Origin: CBDCGJ01 sp965238305
GTDB taxonomy: Bacteria > Pseudomonadota > Alphaproteobacteria > GCA-2731375
Length of the DNA: 64,000 bases
Assembly: GCA_965238305.1 (NCBI GenBank)
Contig: CBDEHK010000001.1
Span: forward strand, 744,001 to 808,000
Direction: 5' to 3'
Positions within the stretch are counted from its first letter, which is position 1. Each line of letters opens with the position of its first letter. A program made the translations under genes and the position numbers. Below are positions 57,234 through 64,000 of the stretch, one piece after another. The notes under the pieces are model-generated. The model did not search any database and was not told where the DNA came from. It was given only the letters and a program-made list of their open reading frames with translations.

Positions 57234-58865
57234 ATGTACGCAATGCAACAAAACCAAAACTTTAAACAAGGCCGCAAGCTTGCCCGGCAAGGCAAATTGC
57301 TGCCGGCTATTGAAGCATTTGAAAAAGCCCTTGGCGAAAGCCCGAACGACCCGGTCATTCTGTCCGAACTGGGTGAGGTGGCGCATCAGGCGGCGATGTT
57401 CGAAATCGCCGCTGAAATGTTCAAGAATGTTCTGCAAATCAATCCCGCCGATTGGGGGGCCTGGAACAGTTTGGGTCGCACCCAATCCAGCGCCGGGCAA
57501 TTCGAAGGCGCCGTCGTCGCCTTTCAGCAGGCGATAAAATTCGGCGGCGAAACGCCGGACCTGCTTTGTGACCTGGCCCTTGCCCTGCAACGCGCACAAC
57601 GACCAACAGACGCCATGCGCATGCGGCTTCGGGCGTTGGAGATAAATCCCAAGAATGCCGCCGCCTTACGCGGTATGGCTGACCATCTGGCGGCGATGAA
57701 CCAATTTGCAGACAGCCTGCAATATTATCAGCGCGCCGATAAGGCGTCGCGAAAGGATTTGTTTGCGAACCGGCAAAATTGCTACAATCACAGTTTGGCT
57801 TTGTTGAATGCCGGCCAGTATGCCCAGGGATGGCAGCAACACGAGGCCAGATTGCATCCCAAACTTCGGACGATAAAATACAAACACACCATCAAGCCCT
57901 ATAAAGGGCAGGAGCTAGCGGGCAAAAACCTGCTGATCATTGCCGAACAAGGTCTCGGCGATCAGATCGAATTTGCGGCGCTCATCAACGACGTCATCCC
58001 GATGGCGAATGAAGTACATATTTGCGTTGAGTTTCGCTTGGCCACATTGTTCGAGCGCTCCTTCCCGAAGGCCATCGTGCATGCCTATGACCATAAGCAG
58101 GTCGGTTACATCAAAGAGCTGACGCCGCTGTGGCGGGGCGACAAACCAAAAATCGATTGGGCGGTGCCGATCGGCAGCTTACCGCATTTTTTCGGCAACA
58201 ATTCGGACCCTCAATCCTCGGACCCTCAACCCAATGTCACGCCCTATTTGTTGGCCGATCAAGAACAACGCGGGAAATGGCGACGCCATTTGGATGGCTA
58301 TTTCAAGAATAGAAAGCCGATCATAGGCGTCTGCTGGCGCAGCGGCCGCTTATCCGGCGATCGCTGGCGTGGTTACGACAAGTTGCGCGATTGGAAGCCG
58401 TTACTGGACGTCAAGAACGTTCATTTCGTCAATTTGCAATATGACGGCGGTATTCAGGAATTTGTCGACCTTAAAGAAGAATTCGGCATCAAAATCCATC
58501 ATTTCGCCGACCTGGACCAAACCGTGCGAATTGACGAAACGTCGGCCCTGATTTCCGAATTGGATTTTGTCGTTTCCGCCGCCACCGTTGTCAGTCAATT
58601 GGCCGGCGCGCTTGGCGTGCCGTCGATCAAGATGGGTAAATCCCATCTCATGCTGGGTTGCCAACCGATGCCGCTGCAACCTTCCGTCTGGCCGCTATGG
58701 CAGGGCAACAAATATGCCCAGGCGGCCGCCATGATAAAGGATTTCCGAGAAGAGTTTTTCGCCGCAGACTATTCGGCGGCGCAATTGCGGGCCAATTACA
58801 ACCATCGATCGTTGGCGCCGGCCCTCTTTGCCCGCCCGAAATTCCTCGATGAATTTGATCTTTGA
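57234..58865 (+). CDS. TPR protein with C-terminal GT41/GT9-like domain
   Basis: A 543-residue protein. Residues ~8-180 are TPR helices (FKQGRKLARQGKLLPAIEAFEKAL, then repeats ending at KNAAALRGMADHLAAM). Residues ~215-520 resemble the glycosyltransferase-like domain found with TPRs in flagellin/OGT-type proteins: LLIIAEQGLGDQIEFAALI, IIGVCWRSGRLSGDRWRGYDKLRDW and ELDFVVSAATVVSQLAGALGVPSIKMG. It may glycosylate a protein or glycan. A 15-nt tandem duplication at 58203-58229 adds the residues SDPQS before a second SDPQ. Start has no strong ribosome site; the first ATG is used. Confidence 0.82.
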   Translation: MYAMQQNQNFKQGRKLARQGKLLPAIEAFEKALGESPNDPVILSELGEVAHQAAMFEIAAEMFKNVLQINPADWGAWNSLGRTQSSAGQFEGAVVAFQQAIKFGGETPDLLCDLALALQRAQRPTDAMRMRLRALEINPKNAAALRGMADHLAAMNQFADSLQYYQRADKASRKDLFANRQNCYNHSLALLNAGQYAQGWQQHEARLHPKLRTIKYKHTIKPYKGQELAGKNLLIIAEQGLGDQIEFAALINDVIPMANEVHICVEFRLATLFERSFPKAIVHAYDHKQVGYIKELTPLWRGDKPKIDWAVPIGSLPHFFGNNSDPQSSDPQPNVTPYLLADQEQRGKWRRHLDGYFKNRKPIIGVCWRSGRLSGDRWRGYDKLRDWKPLLDVKNVHFVNLQYDGGIQEFVDLKEEFGIKIHHFADLDQTVRIDETSALISELDFVVSAATVVSQLAGALGVPSIKMGKSHLMLGCQPMPLQPSVWPLWQGNKYAQAAAMIKDFREEFFAADYSAAQLRANYNHRSLAPALFARPKFLDEFDL

Positions 58866-59017
58866 CCGAACCCCGAAAATCAATAACAATTCGGAACTTG
58901 CTAATATTAGCGTAAGACAATGTTTTATCGCCGCGTTAGCGAAATAGTAGCATTTGTCGGTTTACGCTGAGTTTTGAGTAATTCGAGGCTTGTCGATAGT
59001 CGTCCACAATTTTTCGT

Positions 59018-62000
59018 GTGAGAATATTTGTGACAACGGGCTTGAATAGACGAAACGCACCCTATGTGAGCGTCGGTATTCTAGTGCTGATCGCCGTCTG
59101 GGTTACCTGTTTTTGGTTGAATTCAGGTGAGCGTGAAAAACAATCCGAAGTGTTCAAACAGCGCGCCGAAGCGATGGTGCAGGAAATTGCCGTTCATAGC
59201 GCGCAAACCTTCGACTATGCCGATACTTACATCCGCTTTGCCCGGGAAGAATTTGGTGAAGCCGGCCTGGAGCACGTGGAGTATCTTTTAGAATTCATTC
59301 CACTGGATCAAAAGTTCGTCTCGCATATTACCATAATCGACCAGACGGGAACGCCGCTGCTGTTGTCCGGGCGAACGCCAAAACCTGGCGTTACCGCTAA
59401 AGATCGCCAGTATTTCAAGTTTCAACAACAACGTAACGACGATGTCACTTACCTGTCGCTGCCCAAGCGCGGGCGAAATTCAGGCAAGGAGCTGATCAGG
59501 TTGGTCCGTCGGTTGACCAACCATGAGGGTGAATTCGACGGGGTGATTTTTGCCGCCATCCATGTGCCCCAATTTCGCCACCTCTTTGATGTCCATCAGT
59601 TGAGCCCAAACAGCGAAGCGCTGTTGATTGGCATGGACAAAAAAGTTCGCATTCATTCGTTTGCGAAAATCCCGAAAAAAATAGGCGATTACGAGAACTC
59701 GGCCCTTTGGCAGGAAATCCAAAAAAGCCCGGTCGGTTTTTTTGCAGAGGTCAATCCAATCGATGGCCAGGCGCGGGTTTATTATTACCAAGTGCTGGAT
59801 AGATTTTCGCAGGTTGTTGTGGTCGGCGCTGCCACAGCCGATGTCGCAGCTTCGGTGCAAGACTACGAAAATAACGCCTTTCTGATCGCCGTGCTGATTT
59901 CGGTCGTGGTCATAGTTTTGTTGATCCTGATGTTGCGTGAATTGCGGATTAGCGAGTTCCTCAAGAAGGCTGAGCAACGGCTGCAGATCGAGGTGCATGA
60001 TCAGACCGAAACCCTACGCGAAGAAATAAAAGAACGAAGAACCATTCAACGCGCCTTGGAACAAAGTGAAGCCAGGATGACAGGTTTTGCCGGAGCCAGT
60101 TCCGACTGGTACTGGGAAATGGATGATAAATTACGCTTTAGCTATTTCTCGGAACGTTTTGAAGAAATTAGCGGGGTGGCGCCGCTCGACTTGCTTGGGA
60201 AAACTCGGCAGGAATCCGGTGTGCCCGACGTCGAACCCGATCAATGGGAAAAACAATTGGCCGATTTGGCCGCTCATCGCGCCTTCCGGAATTTCGATCA
60301 TCCGCGAACCCGGGATGATGGTTCTGTGGTGCACTTGTCAATCAGCGGGCAGCCATATTTTGATGATGCCGGTAAATTCATGGGCTTTCGCGGCACCGGT
60401 ACGGATGTCACAAAACAGTGGGAAGGAGAGCGCGCTGTCCAACAGTCGAAACAGCAATTGGAACAACGGGTCGAGGAACGGACTACGGAATTACGCGAAT
60501 TGAATAACAAACTGCATGAGGAAGAGGGCAAACTTCGCGAAATCCTGGAAAATAGCCCAGTGGGCGTTGCCATCGTGGCCGATACCGATGATGGCGTCGT
60601 TATGGCTGGTGAGCGATTGTTCGTCAACGACGCGTTGGTGAAAATGTTTGGCGCCGAAGACAAAGATGCATTTCTGGCGACGCAGATTCCAGAAAGTTGG
60701 ATCGATCTGGAAGATCTTAGAAATATGCAGAAAATGATGACAGAAAAACAGGAGATCCGTAATTTTGAGGTCGAAAGATATCGGCTCGACGGCTCGATCT
60801 GGTGGGTCTCGGTAAGTTCGCGGCGGATTGTATTTGGCGGGCGCACCTGTTCCATTAACTGGCATTTCGACATTACTGAACAAAAGCGTTCCGAAGAGGA
60901 GTTGCGGCGCGCACAAACAATGCAGGCGATCGGTCAACTCACCGGCGGCGTCGCCCATGACTTCAATAATCTATTGGCCGTGATTATGGGCAATGCCGAG
61001 CTATTGGCCGATTCATTGCCGGATGACAATCCGATGTCGAAAGCGATTTTGCGCGCCTCCAGCCAGGGCGCCGAACTGACGCAACGGCTATTGGCCTTTT
61101 CCCGCAGCCAGCAACTGCAACCGCGCATCATTGATCTTACCGAACTGGTTGAAGGGATTTCGGAAATGTTGAACCGAACCTTGGGCGAAACGATCATGAT
61201 CGAAACGACTGCCGAAACCGAACTTTGTGCGGCCTTCGCCGATCCTGGACAAGTTGAGCGGGCGCTTTTGAACCTTGCGATCAACGCACGCGATTCAATG
61301 CCCGACGGCGGTGCGCTGACAATTGACTGCAAAAATACCAGGCTGTCAGCGGAAGAGGCTGCAGCAAACAACGAACTTCGAGCCGGCGACTATGTCGTGC
61401 TTTCGGTTAGCGATACCGGTAACGGGATGACCGCGGACGTCGCCAAACATGCTTTCGAACCTTTCTTCACCACAAAGGAAGTGGGAGAAGGTAGCGGCCT
61501 TGGCCTGTCGATGGTTTATGGATTTGCCAAACAATCCGGCGGCACCGCTACAATCTATAGTGAAATCGGCATCGGGACAATTGTACGGCTATATCTGCCG
61601 CAGGCGAGAGCGACCGCAATTGCGCAGGCCCCGTCACAAGATGAGACCATACCCCGGGGTAAGGGTGAGAAAATATTGGTCGTCGAAGACGATCCGGGTG
61701 TCCGGGCGCTAACAATACTGATGCTCGAAGGTCTCAACTATTCAGTGATCGAAGCGACCGACGCCACGCATGCTCGCGCGATATTGACAGCCGGTACAAT
61801 ACCCGATTTGGTCTTGTCCGACGTGATCCTGCCTGGCGGTATCAGCGGTCCGGAATTTGTCGAGACGGCCCGCGCCGATTGGCCGGCGCTCAAGTTCATC
61901 TTCATGTCCGGTTATTCGACCGAGGCTATTAGACGGACTGATTTCCTGTCATCTGGCGGCTTGTTGCTCAATAAACCATTCCAGCGCCAGGCCCTCGCCG

Positions 62001-62032
62001 AAGCTGTGCGCAGCCAACTTGATCGCGATTAA
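59018..62032 (+). CDS. Hybrid sensor histidine kinase/response regulator
   Basis: A 1004-residue kinase. Membrane segment ~17-36, an extracellular Cache-like domain (~40-285), membrane segment ~288-308, a coiled coil, two PAS domains (~345-465 and ~505-625), a HisKA domain with phospho-acceptor His647 (GGVAHDFNNLLAVIMGNAE), an ATPase domain (DTGNGMTADVAKHAFEPFFTTKEVGEGSGLGLSMVYGF in parts) and a C-terminal receiver with Asp935 in LVLSDVILPGG. All catalytic residues are present. The start is GTG at 59018. No response regulator or phosphotransfer gene is next to it, so its partner is elsewhere. The signal is unknown. Confidence 0.93.
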   Translation: MRIFVTTGLNRRNAPYVSVGILVLIAVWVTCFWLNSGEREKQSEVFKQRAEAMVQEIAVHSAQTFDYADTYIRFAREEFGEAGLEHVEYLLEFIPLDQKFVSHITIIDQTGTPLLLSGRTPKPGVTAKDRQYFKFQQQRNDDVTYLSLPKRGRNSGKELIRLVRRLTNHEGEFDGVIFAAIHVPQFRHLFDVHQLSPNSEALLIGMDKKVRIHSFAKIPKKIGDYENSALWQEIQKSPVGFFAEVNPIDGQARVYYYQVLDRFSQVVVVGAATADVAASVQDYENNAFLIAVLISVVVIVLLILMLRELRISEFLKKAEQRLQIEVHDQTETLREEIKERRTIQRALEQSEARMTGFAGASSDWYWEMDDKLRFSYFSERFEEISGVAPLDLLGKTRQESGVPDVEPDQWEKQLADLAAHRAFRNFDHPRTRDDGSVVHLSISGQPYFDDAGKFMGFRGTGTDVTKQWEGERAVQQSKQQLEQRVEERTTELRELNNKLHEEEGKLREILENSPVGVAIVADTDDGVVMAGERLFVNDALVKMFGAEDKDAFLATQIPESWIDLEDLRNMQKMMTEKQEIRNFEVERYRLDGSIWWVSVSSRRIVFGGRTCSINWHFDITEQKRSEEELRRAQTMQAIGQLTGGVAHDFNNLLAVIMGNAELLADSLPDDNPMSKAILRASSQGAELTQRLLAFSRSQQLQPRIIDLTELVEGISEMLNRTLGETIMIETTAETELCAAFADPGQVERALLNLAINARDSMPDGGALTIDCKNTRLSAEEAAANNELRAGDYVVLSVSDTGNGMTADVAKHAFEPFFTTKEVGEGSGLGLSMVYGFAKQSGGTATIYSEIGIGTIVRLYLPQARATAIAQAPSQDETIPRGKGEKILVVEDDPGVRALTILMLEGLNYSVIEATDATHARAILTAGTIPDLVLSDVILPGGISGPEFVETARADWPALKFIFMSGYSTEAIRRTDFLSSGGLLLNKPFQRQALAEAVRSQLDRD

Positions 62033-62059
62033 TGAACCTCATCGGCGGCTTTACTCTAG

Positions 62060-63271
62060 CTATTTCACCACGATCGTGTAGGTGTAAGACGACCCATCGC
62101 CGCTATTTTGATCGGCTGGATCACTTAGCAACGCCAGCGTCGGACGATAAAGCCCGGGCTTGTTTCCAGCGGTAAACTGCAACAGCCCGATGGCGCCGCC
62201 AAAGCGCTTGCCGGCTTTGCGACTAAACGCTGTCGTCGGTCGGGACAGATCGGCGGCGCCATGAATGTTTAGGCTACGCAGCTCTTGCCCTTTTGCCCCG
62301 GCGGGGGCTTTGGCGAGAATACCGCCGATGATCTGATCCTTCTTCGGATCAAGCACGCCATCGTTGTTTTTGTCCCGAATTATCAGGCCGCCATTATAGC
62401 GCGCCAATGCCGTCGGCTTTTGGTACTTCATTTTCGCAAGTTGTGGCGTCGACAGAACCCCGACCCCAACGATGCCTTGCTTGAATTTGGCCAAGGCCTT
62501 GGCCGACTTGCCGGTGGCTCTGGCATAAAGCATGATCGGAAGCGGTATCGTGCCGGCGCTTTTGCCAACGGTTTGTCCGGACTGGACGGTTTGCCAATTG
62601 TGATTACGCTGGCGATTGGGAAAGTTGGTCGGTTGAATTTGCGGCACCGGGGCGGTCGATATATCGACCGAGGCGCTGCCGGAATGAACCACCTTGCCAG
62701 CCGCATCGAGGAAGCGGACATGGGCCGTAGCGGTCGTGCCGCGGGAGATAAAGGCGCTTTTTAGGAAACCGACGTGAAACACCTTGATACCGCGTTGGCG
62801 GACCGGATCTTCCTTCGCCCCTTTGGCCGGCGACATCAGGCTTTCAGCCGGTAATCCGGTCTCTTTGCTCGGCGTGATGGAGATGATATTGGGGCGGCTG
62901 CCTTCGCCGACTTTATAGCCAACGGCCTTTCCAGGCATCCCTTGTTGTGGTGCCCCGGTCACCACCATAATGGCCTTTTGCGTAAGCTTCACTTCTGTTA
63001 TTCGCTCAAAACCATCGCCCAGCTCAACTTCGATGCGCCCGCCGGCCGGCACCCCATAGCCGATCACCGCCGGGTTCATGAACTCGATGCCTTTGGCCGC
63101 TGCGGATTGCAGATAAATGTTGATCCCGGCGGGCACATCTTGCACCAATCCGGCAGCCGAAAGCGGCGAATTGACGATTTTTGCGACAATGCCGTCAGCC
63201 TTCACGGTTGCTGTCGTGGCGATCATAATAAATGCTGTAAGGAAAGAAATATTTCTACTGAGCTGGTTCAT
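62060..63271 (-). CDS. Secreted protein of unknown function
   Basis: A 403-residue exported protein with a signal peptide (ISFLTAFIMIATTATVKA). The mature part contains repeated Gly/Lys/Pro-rich beta-like segments, a calcium-binding-like loop DKNNDGVLD, and a Pro-rich stretch VPQIQPTNFPNRQRNHNW. No enzyme motif is seen. It may be a surface or periplasmic structural protein. It is convergent with the hybrid kinase gene (27 nt between stops) and divergent from glutamate dehydrogenase. No family is recognised. Confidence 0.78.
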   Translation of the reverse strand: MNQLSRNISFLTAFIMIATTATVKADGIVAKIVNSPLSAAGLVQDVPAGINIYLQSAAAKGIEFMNPAVIGYGVPAGGRIEVELGDGFERITEVKLTQKAIMVVTGAPQQGMPGKAVGYKVGEGSRPNIISITPSKETGLPAESLMSPAKGAKEDPVRQRGIKVFHVGFLKSAFISRGTTATAHVRFLDAAGKVVHSGSASVDISTAPVPQIQPTNFPNRQRNHNWQTVQSGQTVGKSAGTIPLPIMLYARATGKSAKALAKFKQGIVGVGVLSTPQLAKMKYQKPTALARYNGGLIIRDKNNDGVLDPKKDQIIGGILAKAPAGAKGQELRSLNIHGAADLSRPTTAFSRKAGKRFGGAIGLLQFTAGNKPGLYRPTLALLSDPADQNSGDGSSYTYTIVVK

Positions 63272-63415
63272 TTTGAGCCCCTCTCTTACGCAATTTTACA
63301 TAGTCTCGATTGGCCCAAATTCAAGTAGCGGGCGTATAGCGCCACTGTCTCGGTTACAAACGTGTCCGCCGGTGCTACCATGGGCCGGTCTCAGCAAACA
63401 AAAATGGGGGCCTTG

Positions 63416-64000
63416 ATGAGCACGTCAGATCATGTCGACCTGGGTCAATTTATTGCCGGTGTAAAAAAACGCAATCCTGGCCAGCCGGAGTTTGTCCAAG
63501 CCGTGCAAGAAGTGGCGGAAGATGTCTTCGATTATATTCAAGACAAAGTCAAATATCACGAATATCAGATCTTGCGTCGCATTGCCGAACCTGACCGGGT
63601 GGTGAGTTTTCGGGTTTGCTGGGAAGACGATAACAACAATATCCGCGTGCAGCGGGGCTGGCGGGTGCAGAACAATAACGCCATCGGGCCCTATAAGGGC
63701 GGCATCCGCTTTCATGCCAGCGTCAATGAAAGCGTATTGAAATTTCTGGCCTTCGAACAGACCTTCAAAAACAGTCTCACGGGCCTGCCGATGGGCGGCG
63801 CCAAGGGTGGCGCAAATTTCAATCCGAAAGGCAAATCAGAGCATGAGATCATGCGTTTTTGCCAATCCTTTATGACCGAGCTTTTCCGCCATGTCGGCGC
63901 CGTGGTCGATGTCCCGGCCGGCGATATCGGGGTTGGCGAGCGTGAAATCGGCTATATGTTTGGCCAATATAAGCGCATCACCAACCAATTTAGCGGCGTC
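63416..64000 (+). CDS. gdhA: Glutamate dehydrogenase (NADP-type), 3' end outside window
   Basis: The first ~195 residues of a hexameric glutamate dehydrogenase that interconverts glutamate with 2-oxoglutarate plus ammonium. Seen are GPYKGGIRFHASVN (substrate-binding Lys), LTGLPMGGAKGGANFNPKGK (catalytic Lys region) and VDVPAGDIGVGEREIGYMFGQY. The residue pattern and N-terminus are typical of the NADP-dependent GdhA group. The start at 63416 has GGGGG 5 nt upstream; ATGs at 63404 and 63380 are in frame alternatives. The gene leaves the right edge of the window. Confidence 0.93.
   Translation, partial: MSTSDHVDLGQFIAGVKKRNPGQPEFVQAVQEVAEDVFDYIQDKVKYHEYQILRRIAEPDRVVSFRVCWEDDNNNIRVQRGWRVQNNNAIGPYKGGIRFHASVNESVLKFLAFEQTFKNSLTGLPMGGAKGGANFNPKGKSEHEIMRFCQSFMTELFRHVGAVVDVPAGDIGVGEREIGYMFGQYKRITNQFSGV

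Overview
The window looks like chromosome of an alphaproteobacterium, probably a Rhodospirillales-like lineage. Reasons: moderately GC-rich coding DNA judged by eye, the neighbourhoods glnK-amt, ftsK-lolA, and thioredoxin/YbbN-LON-Trm112-DUF971, a UbiH-type ubiquinone hydroxylase, and many four-base ATGA/GTGA gene overlaps. The genus cannot be named from the sequence alone. No rRNA, CRISPR array or intact insertion sequence was seen; one tRNA (Gly, anticodon GCC) is present.

Layout. 1-3.6 kb: a peptide-type ABC importer (binding protein cut by the left edge, fused double ATPase). 3.6-10.2 kb: a tightly overlapping leftward operon with two MurG-like and two GT4-like glycosyltransferases, a histidine phosphatase, a polysaccharide-deacetylase-like protein and a small membrane protein. 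10.4-15.1 kb: a rightward set with an odd ABC-exporter-like protein whose ATPase half is stretched and has lost catalytic residues, a cyclic-nucleotide-binding-fold protein, a small methyltransferase-like protein and two hotdog thioesterases. 15-19 kb: exonuclease III, then a gentisate degradation block (fumarylpyruvate-hydrolase-like protein, unknown protein, gentisate dioxygenase) facing a MarR regulator. 19-24 kb: acetyltransferase, thioesterase, class I amidotransferase, LolA, FtsK. 24-27.4 kb: nitrogen uptake (two ammonium transporters and a PII protein). 27.5-35.4 kb: sulfotransferase, amidase, UbiH-like hydroxylase, a KAP P-loop NTPase split by a frameshift, AraC regulator, serine hydrolase.

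35.5-38 kb holds a tandem duplication of a secreted four-cysteine protein; the duplication copied scraps of both flanking genes. 38-42.8 kb is housekeeping (DUF971, Trm112, LON domain, YbbN, prolyl-tRNA editing, a GT-C-like membrane protein, tRNA-Gly). 42.8-46.6 kb is an accessory patch beyond the tRNA: a TetR regulator, a small unknown protein, and visibly AT-richer DNA with a trypsin-like protease and a membrane pentapeptide-repeat protein, closed by a broken copy of a nearby glycan gene. 46.6-58.9 kb is a surface-glycan locus: a RgpF-like protein, several glycosyltransferases, two methyltransferases, two sulfotransferases and a TPR protein. Several of these share a small Rossmann-like module starting with YGAG or YGTG. 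59-64 kb: a large hybrid histidine kinase, a secreted unknown protein, and the start of a glutamate dehydrogenase gene.

The strongest leads for something new are the frameshifted sensor-plus-KAP NTPase gene at 30.9-33.5 kb, the protease/pentapeptide-repeat pair at 44-46.2 kb, the single in-frame stop that separates two glycan ORFs at 53.84 kb, and the catalytically degenerate ABC protein at 10.4-13.1 kb. None of these functions could be tested here; no database search was run.
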